11,442 nucleotides of DNA from positions 1 through 11,442 of the forward strand of contig JBJTWS010000061.1 of NCBI GenBank assembly GCA_046081905.1, read 5' to 3'. Within the stretch, counting starts at the first letter, position 1. The number at the start of each line of letters is the position of its first letter. Of this stretch, positions 1 to 6,931 are shown in pieces. The notes below the pieces were generated by a model. The model had not been told where the DNA came from. It saw only the letters and a program-made list of their open reading frames with translations, and made no database searches. Origin of the DNA: CBW1002 sp046081905. GTDB lineage: Bacteria > Cyanobacteriota > Cyanobacteriia > PCC-6307 > Cyanobiaceae. Position numbers and translations under genes: made by a program.

Positions 1-43
1 CTATTGCCTATTGCCTATTGCCTTCAAAAACTGATAACTGATA
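1..43. repeat. AT-rich heptamer tandem repeats (STRR-like)
   Basis: CTATTGC occurs three times in tandem at 1-21, and ACTGATA twice at 30-43. The array may continue off the left edge. Short tandem heptamers of this kind are well known between genes of filamentous and bloom-forming cyanobacteria (short tandemly repeated repetitive sequences). The whole 1-82 segment is strongly AT-rich, unlike the rest of the window, and changes composition abruptly at about 83. It may be a genuine insertion or rearrangement boundary, or a chimeric assembly joint with DNA from another cyanobacterium. The sequence alone cannot separate these. Confidence 0.7.
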
Positions 44-55
44 AAAAAACAAATA

Positions 56-83
56 TTGACTATTTTTAGGCATTTTTTATAGC
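56..83 (+). promoter_or_regulatory. possible sigma70-type promoter at the AT-rich junction
   Basis: TTGACT (56-61) is separated by 16 bases from TATAGC (78-83). This matches five of six -35 and four of six -10 consensus bases. It would read into the truncated DUF1611 remnant. The surrounding DNA is very AT-rich, so a chance match is quite possible. Confidence 0.25.
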
Positions 84-376
84 CCACGGATCTCCTGCTG
101 GTGCACCGCGCCGGCCAGGCCACGATCCAGCGCCACCCCACCATTCCCCTCCCTCCCCTGGCGGAGCTGATCGCCTGCGTGGAGGCCCTCGCGGCCCTGG
201 GCCGCCCCACCACCACGCCGCCCCCGCGGGTGGCGGCCATCGCCCTCAACACCGCCCATCTCTGCCAGGAGGAGGCCGCCGCCGCCGTGGTGGCCACCGC
301 CGCCGCCACGGGCCTGCCCTGCCGTGATCCGGTGCGGCAGGGGGCGGACGCCCTGCTCGAGGCTCTGCTGAGATGA
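83..376 (+). pseudogene. DUF1611-family protein, C-terminal remnant
   Basis: The 97 residues encoded here look like the C-terminal end of a DUF1611-family protein. They carry DLLLVHRAGQATI near the start, VAAIALNTAHL in the middle and GLPCRDPVRQGADALL at the end, matching the family's conserved C-terminal pattern (IaLNT ... GLPv.DPVR.Ga). Full-length members are roughly 330-350 residues, so about two thirds is missing. The reading frame is open only from 83, because TAG lies in frame at 80-82 and the DNA upstream is foreign-looking AT-rich repeat. An in-frame GTG at 101 could start a short product, but no ribosome-binding site is visible. Some family members (DgcN) have been reported to act in D-glutamate metabolism, and others sit next to dipeptide epimerase genes. 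Neither role can be tested here. It is probably broken in this assembly, or joined wrongly. Confidence 0.75.
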
Positions 377-409
377 GCGCTCACCGGGCTCCCGGCAGCC
401 GAGGCCATG

Positions 410-435
410 AAAAAGCCGGTGGCGGGGCCACCGGC
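410..435 (-). terminator. Rho-independent terminator of tRNA-His
   Basis: Read on the minus strand, an 8-bp perfect stem (GCCGGTGG/CCACCGGC, 435-428 and 422-415) with a 5-base loop is followed at once by five T residues (414-410). It begins seven bases beyond the 3' end of the tRNA-His gene. This is a textbook intrinsic terminator. The plus-strand reading has no T tract, so it should not end transcription of the DUF1611 remnant. Confidence 0.85.
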
Positions 436-442
436 GAAGGAG

Positions 443-516
443 GGCGAGCGAGGGGATTCGAACCCCCGAATGGCGGCGCCACAAGCCGCTGCCTTAACCA
501 CTTGGCGACGCCCGCC
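443..516 (-). tRNA. tRNA-His (anticodon GUG)
   Basis: The minus strand folds into a complete cloverleaf. The acceptor stem is GCGGGCG/CGCTCGC with one G-T pair. The D arm has loop AGTGGTTAA. The anticodon stem GCGGC/GCCGC closes loop TTGTGGC with anticodon GTG, and the T arm contains TTCGAAT. An extra 5' G (516) faces C73 (443), the G-1:C73 pair that is the histidyl-tRNA synthetase identity element, here encoded in the genome. CCA is not encoded. A strong intrinsic terminator follows, so it is probably a single-gene transcript. No clear promoter is seen between 517 and 562, although a small inverted repeat GTAGG/CCTAC sits at about 524-538. Confidence 0.96.
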
Positions 517-562
517 GTGGGTAGGCAGAACCTACATCAGCGGGCCGGCAGCGCCCAGGGGC

Positions 563-976
563 TCAGTCGACGCAGAGGCGGAAATCGCTGCCCTCCCAGC
601 AGGCGGGTTCGCTGCGGGAGCGGCGCACCGCCCCCCAGCGGGAATTGATGCCATCGGCGGTGAGGCCGCGCACCTCCCCCTGGCCCGGCGCCAGCACCGT
701 GAGGGTCACCGGATTGGCCCCGGAGATGGAGGGCTTGCCGATCGGTGTGATCGAGAAGCTGCCGTTGCCGCCGAACTGCTGGAAGTCGCAGGGGCCGGCA
801 TACAGGCTCACCCCCTCCTGGATCACGCGGCAGCGGGTGGGCCGGGCCGCCGCCGGCGAGGGCGGCAGGGCCGCGGTGATCCCCAGCAGCAGGGCCGCCC
901 CCAGCCGCGGAAACCGGTGGGGGGCGCGGAGAGGGGCGGCGGGGGGCATGGCGGCGAGGGCGGCGGATCGCTTCAT
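563..976 (-). CDS. small secreted four-cysteine protein, uncharacterised
   Basis: This encodes 137 residues. The N-terminus has basic residues followed by a hydrophobic stretch (about 25-37) and a likely signal-peptidase site after PAAA (about residue 44), so the mature part is exported to the periplasm or thylakoid lumen. The mature domain has four cysteines (49, 63, 126, 135), enough for two disulfides. A conserved-looking C-terminal signature reads DGINSRWGAVRRS, then ACWEGSDFRLCVD. I recognise this C-terminal pattern from uncharacterised secreted bacterial proteins but know no function for it. ATG 976 is chosen because it gives a basic n-region directly before the hydrophobic segment. The open frame extends upstream to 1309 but lies antisense to the lipoprotein gene. 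An AGGGTGG purine run abuts the start rather than sitting at ideal spacing. Confidence 0.75.
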   Translation of the reverse strand: MKRSAALAAMPPAAPLRAPHRFPRLGAALLLGITAALPPSPAAARPTRCRVIQEGVSLYAGPCDFQQFGGNGSFSITPIGKPSISGANPVTLTVLAPGQGEVRGLTADGINSRWGAVRRSRSEPACWEGSDFRLCVD

Positions 977-1027
977 CCACCCTGGCTCGGCCCTAGCTTC
1001 GGTGCCGACCCTTGCCCGGCCGAGTGC
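977..1027. promoter_or_regulatory. divergent intergenic region with inverted repeat
   Basis: This 51-base gap separates two divergent genes, so both promoters should lie in or near it. A 7-bp inverted repeat CTCGGCC (986-992) / GGCCGAG (1018-1024) spans most of it. No convincing -35/-10 pair is visible on either strand. The repeat could be an operator or chance in GC-rich DNA. Confidence 0.3.
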
Positions 1028-1732
1028 GTGGCAGCCGGTTCCCCCCCCTCCCCTGCCGGGCGCTCCCGCCCACGCCGGCCCCTGGTGCTGCTGCTGGGCC
1101 TGGGGCTGCCCGCCCTGCTGGGGGGCTGCGGCCTGGCGGGGCTGGGGGTGAGCGAGGCGGGCCGCCAGCGCTGCCGCAGCCAGGTGGCGGCGGCCCCCCT
1201 GCCCCTGCGGCCCTGGCAGGAGCTGCGCTGCCTCCCCGGCATCGATCGCCAGTTGGCCGCGGAGGCCAGCCGGCGTCGCCAGGAGCAGGAGCGCGACGAG
1301 CGGGAGCACAAGGCCCAGCTGGCCCTCTGCCGGACGCAGCGCGAAGCCCTGCTCCCCCTAGTGGAAGCCTGGCGCCGCAGCGAGCAGGAACTCGCCGACC
1401 TGCGGCTGGAGCGCTACCGCCCGCTGCCGCCGCCGCCACCGATCGACGAGGAACGCGAGAGCCGCTACCGCCCGGAAGACCAGGAGCTCGATCGGGAGCG
1501 CTACGAGAACGACCTGGCCGCCTGGCGCCAGGAGGAGGGGGCGCGGCGGGCCCGCTGGCGCTCCCGGCAGCGGGCCCGGGAGGCCACCCTGCGGGACCGG
1601 CAGCGCCAGGACCTGGCCGCGCTGCGCAAGCTGCAGCCGGCGGTGCTACGCGGCGATCGCCTCGATGAGGCGGCCGTGGTGCGCCATACCCGCTGTGCGG
1701 ACAAGGAGCCGGCCCCCGGTGCTCCGGCCTGA
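1028..1732 (+). CDS. coiled-coil lipoprotein, function unknown
   Basis: From GTG 1028 this gives 234 residues. A basic N-terminus (RSRPRRP) is followed by a leucine-rich hydrophobic core and the lipobox LGGC, with the lipidated cysteine at residue 34. The protein should be membrane-anchored by lipid and face the periplasm or lumen. Beyond about residue 70 it is extremely rich in Arg, Glu, Gln and Leu, consistent with a charged coiled coil. A proline tract (PLPPPPPIDEE) interrupts it in the middle. Four further cysteines are present. I do not recognise a named family. The start is uncertain: the frame is open far upstream (to 407) across the opposite-strand gene and the tRNA, and GTG 1085 would remove the basic n-region. 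No Shine-Dalgarno sequence is seen. It is first in a plus-strand run, 22 bases before the next start. Confidence 0.65.
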   Translation: MAAGSPPSPAGRSRPRRPLVLLLGLGLPALLGGCGLAGLGVSEAGRQRCRSQVAAAPLPLRPWQELRCLPGIDRQLAAEASRRRQEQERDEREHKAQLALCRTQREALLPLVEAWRRSEQELADLRLERYRPLPPPPPIDEERESRYRPEDQELDRERYENDLAAWRQEEGARRARWRSRQRAREATLRDRQRQDLAALRKLQPAVLRGDRLDEAAVVRHTRCADKEPAPGAPA

Positions 1733-1754
1733 TTCGTTTGCCAACCTGGCGCCA

Positions 1755-2228
1755 GTGTTCTCCGGCCGTTTGCCTTCCCCTTCCCTCAAGCCCTGGCTGG
1801 TGGGCCTTCCCCTGGTGGCCCTCGGGATCACCGGCCTGGTGGCCACCAACCCCGATCCGGAGGCCTTCGAGCACTTCGCCGGCGATCGTCTTGCCGCCAT
1901 GGCGGCCGATGAACTCTGCAACGAGAAGGGGCTGCCGATGATGATCCGCCTGGTGATCACCGACTGCCACGGTTTGGTGATGGCCCAGCGGGGGGTGCTG
2001 GGCCGGCTGGCCCGCGCCCAGAGCCGCCGCCGCAACTTCGGCATCGGCAGCCTGTACTCCACGCAGATCGGTGGCCAGCGCCTGATGCCGGGGTGGCGGC
2101 TGCCCCGCTATGCCGTGTCCACCCTCGGCATCGCCGGCCATTTCTGGGTGCTGGAGGCGGGCGTGGTGCGCCCCAGCGACCGGGAGCCCGCCCCGGGTGA
2201 GGCCCCTTCCTCCGGGGAGCGGCCGTGA
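1755..2228 (+). CDS. DUF4359-like membrane-anchored protein
   Basis: This encodes 157 residues from GTG 1755. One hydrophobic segment (about 14-30) ends in ATNP, followed by EAFEHFAGDRLAAMAADELC. That arrangement, a single N-terminal membrane segment, then TNP, a helical stretch and a conserved Cys, resembles the small DUF4359 family common in cyanobacteria, whose function is unknown. The middle part is basic (RLARAQSRRRNFGIGSLYST), and the last ~20 residues are low-complexity and acidic/proline-rich. The frame is open upstream to 1665, but those codons overlap the lipoprotein gene, so GTG 1755 is preferred. Its stop overlaps the next start by four bases (GTGA), implying translational coupling. 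Confidence 0.7.
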   Translation: MFSGRLPSPSLKPWLVGLPLVALGITGLVATNPDPEAFEHFAGDRLAAMAADELCNEKGLPMMIRLVITDCHGLVMAQRGVLGRLARAQSRRRNFGIGSLYSTQIGGQRLMPGWRLPRYAVSTLGIAGHFWVLEAGVVRPSDREPAPGEAPSSGERP

Positions 2229-3556
2229 CGGCTCCCCTGGAGCCGGCGGAGTTCCCCGCAGCCCTCGCGCTGAAGCTGCCCCGCCTCCTGCTCGATCCCG
2301 GCCTGCGGCTCCCCCCGCCCGATGGCGATGGCCTGGTCGCCGTGACCCTGCGGCTGGCGGCAGGCCGGGTGCAGGCGATCGAGCCCTGGGCCCGCGCCCC
2401 GGACGCTGCCGCTGCGGCTGCTGCCGAGGCGGATGCGGAGCTGCCCCTGGCCCTCACCCCCCTGGTGGAGCCCCATGCCCACCTCGACAAGGCCTTCAGC
2501 TGGGAACGCCATCCCAACCCCGAGGGCACGATCGCAGCTGCCCTCGCCGCCAATGGGCGCGAAGCGCTGGAGCGCACCGCCGCCTCGGTGCGGCAGCGGG
2601 CGGAGCGGGCCCTGGAGGCCGCCAGCCGCTACGGACTGCGGGGGATGCGCAGCCACATCGACAGTCTCGGGCCCTGGAGCGGCCCCTGCTGGGAAGCCCT
2701 GCAGGAGGCCCGCCGCGCCTGGGCGGAGCGTCTTCCCCTGGAGCTGGTGGCCCTGGTCCCCCTGGAGCACTGGAGCACCCCGGCCGGAGAGGCCCTGGCG
2801 GCCCGGGTGGCGGCCGCCGGTGGCCTGCTGGGGGGGGTGCTGGGCCTGCCCACCCAGAGCGGCCGCGGCGACCGGCAAGCCCTGGAGGCCCTGCTGCGGC
2901 TGGCGGAGCGCCACGGCTGCGGCATCGATCTCCACATCGATGAGTGCAGCGGCGGCGGTGCCCTGGGGCTGCGCCGCCTGCTGCGGGTTCTGGGGAGGAA
3001 GCCGGCGCCGGTGCCGATCACCTGCAGCCACCTCTGCAGCCTCGGCCTGCTGCCGGAGGCGCGGCTGCGGCGGCTTGCGGATCGCATGGCCGCCGCCGGC
3101 CTGGCGGTGGTGGCCCTCCCCTTCACCAACCTCTGGCTGCAGGACCGTCGCCCCGGCTGCACGCCGCGGCTGCGTCCCCAGGCGCCGGTGCGGCAGCTGC
3201 AGGCGGCCGGGGTTTCCGTGGCGATCGGCGGCGACAACGTGCAGGACCCCTGGTTTCCCGGCGGCGATTTCGACCCGATCGAGACGCTGCGCTTCAGCGT
3301 GGCGGCGAGCCATCAGGCCCCCTGGCAGCGGCAGGGGCTGGCCCCCTTCACCACCGAGGCGGCCCGGCTGCTGCGGCTGCCCTGGGACGGGGTGCTGCGG
3401 CCCGGTGCCCCGGCGGATCTGGTGGTGCTGGGGGCCTCCAGCTGGAGTGCGCTGCTGGCCCGCTCCCCCCGCCGCCGGGTGCTGCGCGCGGGCCGCTGGC
3501 TTCCGCCGCCGGAGCCGGGGCCGGCGGAGCGTTCCCTGGCCACCCTGGGGGCATGA
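2225..3556 (+). CDS. CodA-like metal-dependent amidohydrolase (cytosine deaminase family)
   Basis: This 443-residue cytoplasmic enzyme belongs to the amidohydrolase superfamily, cytosine deaminase/AtzC branch. Metal and catalytic residues are all present: H84 and H86 (VEPHAHLDK), H237 and E240 (DLHIDE), H269 (TCSHL), D337 (GGDNVQDPW). Spacing matches E. coli CodA (H61, H63, H214, E217, H246, D313) almost exactly. Residues expected to touch the substrate differ: the CodA Q156 position appears to be L180, D314 is N338 and F316 is Q340. It should therefore hydrolyse or deaminate a ring nitrogen compound, but cytosine itself is doubtful. HLDK and DN resemble AtzC-type enzymes. The start is GTG 2225 with GGGGAG at 2214-2219, five bases upstream. 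It overlaps both neighbours by four bases, so it is probably produced with the FAD oxidase. Confidence 0.85.
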   Translation: MTAPLEPAEFPAALALKLPRLLLDPGLRLPPPDGDGLVAVTLRLAAGRVQAIEPWARAPDAAAAAAAEADAELPLALTPLVEPHAHLDKAFSWERHPNPEGTIAAALAANGREALERTAASVRQRAERALEAASRYGLRGMRSHIDSLGPWSGPCWEALQEARRAWAERLPLELVALVPLEHWSTPAGEALAARVAAAGGLLGGVLGLPTQSGRGDRQALEALLRLAERHGCGIDLHIDECSGGGALGLRRLLRVLGRKPAPVPITCSHLCSLGLLPEARLRRLADRMAAAGLAVVALPFTNLWLQDRRPGCTPRLRPQAPVRQLQAAGVSVAIGGDNVQDPWFPGGDFDPIETLRFSVAASHQAPWQRQGLAPFTTEAARLLRLPWDGVLRPGAPADLVVLGASSWSALLARSPRRRVLRAGRWLPPPEPGPAERSLATLGA

Positions 3557-5016
3557 ACACGCTCCTTCCCTCCGCCGCCGGCCTGATCCCGGCGGTCCTG
3601 CCTCCCCGCTGCGACCCCGATCGGGTGGCGGCCCTGGCGGCGGATCTGTCCCGCCACCATCCCTCCCTGCCGCTGGTGGGTCCCCTGCCGGAGGGGGAGG
3701 CGGCTGCGGCCGTGCGGCCGGAGCTGCTGCGCCTTTCCCGCGACTACCACGACTATTCCCCGGTGCTGCTGCCGCTGCTGGAGTCGTGCTGTGCGCAGCT
3801 GGCCGTGCGTGTCTCGCGGGTGGAGGAGGTGATGGCGGTGGCCGCGGCCTGCGCCCGCCACGGCGTGCCCCTCACCCTGCGGGGGGCGGGCACCGGCAAC
3901 TACGGCCAGTGCGTGCCCCTGGCCGGTGGCCTGGTGCTCGACCTGGGCGGCCTGAACCGGCTGCGCCAGCTCGATCCCCGCAGCGGCGTGATCACCGCCG
4001 AGGCAGGCTGCCTGCTGGCGGGCCTCGACCAGCAGCTGGTCCAGCATGGCCGGGCCCTGCGGCTGGTTCCAAGCACCTTCCGCACCGCCTCGCTGGGGGG
4101 CTTCCTGGCGGGCGGCTCCGTGGGGATCGGCTCGCTTCGCTGGGGCTTCCTGCGGGATCCCGGCCAGCTGCTGGGCTGCGAGATCGTGACGGTGGAGCCC
4201 GAACCGCGGCTGCTCTCGCTCGATGCCGCCTCCAGCCACCCCCTCAACCACGCCTACGGCACCAACGGCATCCTCACGGCCCTCACCCTGGCCACCACCG
4301 AGGCGGTGGCGTGGGAGCAGCTGGTGGTGGGCTTCTCCCGCTGGAACGAGGCCCTGGCGGCAGCCCAGGAGCTGCCCGGCACCGCCCTGCTGCTCAATGA
4401 ACTCTGCCTGCTCGAGGCCCCCGTGGCGGAGCACTCCCCCTGGCCGGCCGGCTGCCCCCAGCCCGGGCCGGGGGAACATCGCCTGCTGCTGCTGGCCGCG
4501 CCGGATGCCCTGCCGGTGCTGCCGGGCTGGCTGCGGGAGTGGGGGGGAGAGCTCCGCTGGCAGGCGCCCCAGGGCCAGAGCCGCGGCTTGCCCCTGCGGG
4601 AACTCACCTGGAACCACACCACCCTCCACTGGCGCGCCCACACCCCGGGGTGGACCTATCTGCAGCTGCTGCTGCCCCAGCCGGAGGAGGCCTGCCTGGA
4701 GGCGCTGCGGGAGCGCTGGGGCCACGACCTGCTCTGGCACCTGGAGGGGGTGCGCCAGGGCGGGGTGCCCCGCCTGGCCTGCCTGCCGCTGCTGCGCTGG
4801 CACGATGCCGCCACGCTCCAGGCGGTGTTCGACCACTGCCGCGCGCTTGGAGCGGTGATCTTCAACCCCCACACGCTCACGGTGGAGGAGGGCGGTCTCG
4901 AGGTGATCGATGCCGACCAGGTGGCCGCCAAGGCGGCCTACGACCCGGCCGGCCTGCTCAACCCCGGCAAGCTGCGCGGCTGGCTGGAGCGGGGGATCAG
5001 TCGCACTCCAGGCTGA
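3553..5016 (+). CDS. FAD-linked oxidase/dehydrogenase (PCMH-type, GlcD-like)
   Basis: This encodes 487 residues with no signal peptide. The FAD-binding PCMH-type domain spans about 66-250: RDYHDYSP, VRVSRVEEVMAVAAAC, the glycine-rich LRGAGTGNYGQCVPLAGG, then LGGFLAGGSVGIGSLRWG and YGTNGILTALTLAT. The C-terminal half ends with NPHTL and GLLNPGKLRG, typical of the flavin oxidase/GlcD fold. Such enzymes oxidise hydroxy acids, aldehydes or related small molecules. The substrate cannot be read from the sequence, and no iron-sulfur cysteine cluster is visible. ATG 3553 overlaps the stop of the amidohydrolase (ATGA), with a GGGGG run one base upstream of the start. Coupling suggests the two enzymes share a pathway. 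The 3' end overlaps the convergent pentapeptide gene by 20 bases. Confidence 0.85.
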   Translation: MNTLLPSAAGLIPAVLPPRCDPDRVAALAADLSRHHPSLPLVGPLPEGEAAAAVRPELLRLSRDYHDYSPVLLPLLESCCAQLAVRVSRVEEVMAVAAACARHGVPLTLRGAGTGNYGQCVPLAGGLVLDLGGLNRLRQLDPRSGVITAEAGCLLAGLDQQLVQHGRALRLVPSTFRTASLGGFLAGGSVGIGSLRWGFLRDPGQLLGCEIVTVEPEPRLLSLDAASSHPLNHAYGTNGILTALTLATTEAVAWEQLVVGFSRWNEALAAAQELPGTALLLNELCLLEAPVAEHSPWPAGCPQPGPGEHRLLLLAAPDALPVLPGWLREWGGELRWQAPQGQSRGLPLRELTWNHTTLHWRAHTPGWTYLQLLLPQPEEACLEALRERWGHDLLWHLEGVRQGGVPRLACLPLLRWHDAATLQAVFDHCRALGAVIFNPHTLTVEEGGLEVIDADQVAAKAAYDPAGLLNPGKLRGWLERGISRTPG

Positions 5017-5611
5017 GGCGCGTGTCCACGCCGGTGGTGGGGTTGCGGCCGGCGGCGGTGCGGCAGAGCTGCTTCTGGTCGGCGCGATCCAGCAGGGCGT
5101 CGCTGAAGTCGCTGTCCTCCACGTCGGCGCCGGCGAAGCTGCTGCCTGAGGCGATGGCGCCCCGCAGCACGGCGCCGTGGAAGTTGGCCCCGCTGAAGTC
5201 GCCGCGGTCCATCAGGGCGTCGCTGAGGTCGGCGCCGCTGAAATCGGCCTCGGCGAAAGCCCCCTGGGTGAGGATCGCCCCGTGCAGGTTGGCCCCGTGG
5301 AAGATGGCCCGCCGGGCCACGGCGCCTGCGAAGGAGGTGTTGGCCAGGGCCTGGCCGCTGAAGTCCTGCTCGCTCTGGTTGGTGAGGGTGTAATCCACCG
5401 TTTCCTGGAAGAGGGCCCGCTGCTGCAGCCCCACCCCGGCGGCGGTGTCGAGGGCGGCGGCGGGGGCGGTTGCGGGGGTTACGGCCGCGGCGCCCACGGT
5501 GAGCAGGGGGAGCAGCAGGGCCGCCAGCCAGGCGGCGAGCCGCTGCCCCAGGCCGTGGCGGGCGAAAGGCGCAGGGGTGGGGGACACGGCGGCGTTGGCA
5601 GCGACCTTCAC
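4997..5611 (-). CDS. pentapeptide-repeat protein, probably lumenal or periplasmic
   Basis: From GTG 5611 the product has 204 residues. TTG 5626 would add five (MPCDR), and neither start has a clear Shine-Dalgarno sequence. A hydrophobic signal or anchor segment lies at about 24-51, followed by an Ala-rich linker. About 20 pentapeptide repeats of the A(D/N)LxG type follow (for example FSGADLSDAL, FSGANFHGAVL, FAGADVEDSDF), expected to form a right-handed beta-helix. The C-terminal cap has two cysteines (QLCRTAAGRNPTTGVDTRLSLECD, in two parts: LC and EC) that may form a disulfide. The family includes cyanobacterial and plastid thylakoid-lumen proteins of unknown role. It lies 36 bases downstream of folC on the same strand and may be read with it. 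Confidence 0.85.
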   Translation of the reverse strand: MKVAANAAVSPTPAPFARHGLGQRLAAWLAALLLPLLTVGAAAVTPATAPAAALDTAAGVGLQQRALFQETVDYTLTNQSEQDFSGQALANTSFAGAVARRAIFHGANLHGAILTQGAFAEADFSGADLSDALMDRGDFSGANFHGAVLRGAIASGSSFAGADVEDSDFSDALLDRADQKQLCRTAAGRNPTTGVDTRLSLECD

Positions 5612-5647
5612 TCTGTCGCAGGGCAAGGGGCAGAGCTGGGGCTGGAC

Positions 5648-6928
5648 TCAGTGAGGGACTGAGCTCAGTAGGTGGCCGATCAGGTAGAGCGACCCCGCCA
5701 GGATCACCGGCTCGTCCGAAGGCCCGGGCCCGAGGGAATCGAGCACCGCGGCGGCATCCGCGGCGGCCGTGAGCTGCGGTGCCAGGCCGGGGCAGGCCTC
5801 CGCCAGGGACTCGGCGCTCCAGCAGCCATGGCCGGGCACCGGCACGATCCAGGCCCGATCGCCCGCCGCCAGCAGGGTCTCGAGCATGCCGGGCCCGTCC
5901 TTGTTGGCCAGAAATCCGAGGATCCAGCGCCGCTGCCCCGCCGCAGGCGCCTGGCCGCGGGCGGCCCGCCGATCCAGTTCGGCCCGCAGGGCCTGCGCCG
6001 CCGGCAGGTTGTGGGCCCCATCGAGCAGCAGCGTGCGCCCGCCCCAGGGGAGCTCCTGCAGCCGGCCCGGCCAGCGGGCCGCCGCGAAGCCCTCGGCGAT
6101 GGCACAGTCGGGGATCGCCCAGCCCCGTTCCGCCAGGGCCCGCAGCATCCCCAGGGCCACGGCGCTGTTGGTGCGCTGCACCGCCCCCGGCAGGCCGCAG
6201 CGGTAGCGCAGCCCCTGGCTCTGCCAGAGCTCCCCGTTCTCCGCCTCCAGCACGTCGGCGGGCTCCACCCAGCGCAGCGTGACGCCGCGCTGTTCCGCCG
6301 CCCGCCGCAGCACCGCCGCCACCGCCGGGCTCTGGGGGCCGCTCACCGCCAGGCAGCCCGGGCGCAGCACGCCAGCCTTTTCCGCGGCGATCAGGGCCGG
6401 CTCGGCGCCCAGCACCTCGGCATGGTCCAGGCCGATGCTGGCGAAGCCGACCACCGGCCGCTGGGGATGCACCGTGGTGGCATCGAGGCGGCCGCCGAGG
6501 CCCACCTCCAGCACGGCCAGCTCCACCCCGGCCTCGGCGAAGGCCAGGAAGGCCGCCGCGGTGACCAGTTCGAAGGGGGTGAGCCGGTGCCGTTGGCCGA
6601 GCCCCTGGATCCCGCTGAGGTGGCGGCGCAGCTCGGCCGGCGCGATCGGGTCGGGCCCCAGGCGAATCCGCTCACACCAGCTCATCAGGTGGGGGGAGGT
6701 GTACAGGCCGCAGCGCAGACCCGCGGCTCCGAGGGCCTCGTGCACCAGGGTGGCGATCGATCCCTTGCCGTTGGTGCCCGCCACCTGCACCGCCTCGAAG
6801 CTCGCCTCCGGGTGGCCCAGCTCCGCCAGGGCGGCCTCGAGCCGCCCCAGGGTGAGGTCCACGCCGCGGTGGCTGAAGGGTTCAAGCAGATCCGCGAAGG
6901 GATCCGGGGCAACCGGTGCGGCAGGCAA
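5648..6928 (-). CDS. folC: dihydrofolate/folylpolyglutamate synthase FolC
   Basis: This 426-residue cytoplasmic Mur-ligase-fold enzyme adds glutamate to dihydropteroate and/or folates using ATP. The P-loop is VAGTNGKGS (49-57), followed by TSPHL (77-81), ERI (86-88), VGLGGRLDATT (142-152), IGLDHAEVLG (165-174) with the second metal-binding histidine, and EKAGVLRPG (183-191). The C-terminal domain carries LLLDGAHNLPAAQAL. Length fits the family. The start is TTG 6928, only three bases after the argD stop, and no Shine-Dalgarno sequence is visible. The close spacing suggests one transcript with argD. Whether it performs one or both FolC reactions cannot be decided here. Confidence 0.95.
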   Translation of the reverse strand: MPAAPVAPDPFADLLEPFSHRGVDLTLGRLEAALAELGHPEASFEAVQVAGTNGKGSIATLVHEALGAAGLRCGLYTSPHLMSWCERIRLGPDPIAPAELRRHLSGIQGLGQRHRLTPFELVTAAAFLAFAEAGVELAVLEVGLGGRLDATTVHPQRPVVGFASIGLDHAEVLGAEPALIAAEKAGVLRPGCLAVSGPQSPAVAAVLRRAAEQRGVTLRWVEPADVLEAENGELWQSQGLRYRCGLPGAVQRTNSAVALGMLRALAERGWAIPDCAIAEGFAAARWPGRLQELPWGGRTLLLDGAHNLPAAQALRAELDRRAARGQAPAAGQRRWILGFLANKDGPGMLETLLAAGDRAWIVPVPGHGCWSAESLAEACPGLAPQLTAAADAAAVLDSLGPGPSDEPVILAGSLYLIGHLLSSVPH

Positions 6929-6931
6929 GGA

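Noticed and set aside
407..1027. N-terminal extension of the lipoprotein frame
   Set aside because: It would cross the terminator hairpin, the tRNA-His gene and the opposite-strand secreted protein. The real protein most likely starts just before the signal sequence.
993..2141. 382-codon minus-strand frame and the 2108-3313 minus frame
   Set aside because: Both lie antisense to the plus-strand operon genes, which have recognisable domains and coupled starts. The antisense products are low-complexity Gly/Pro/Arg/Gln.
2433..4400. 655-codon plus-strand frame
   Set aside because: It is an alternate frame through the amidohydrolase and oxidase genes. Its Arg/Pro/Cys/Trp-rich product has no domain structure.
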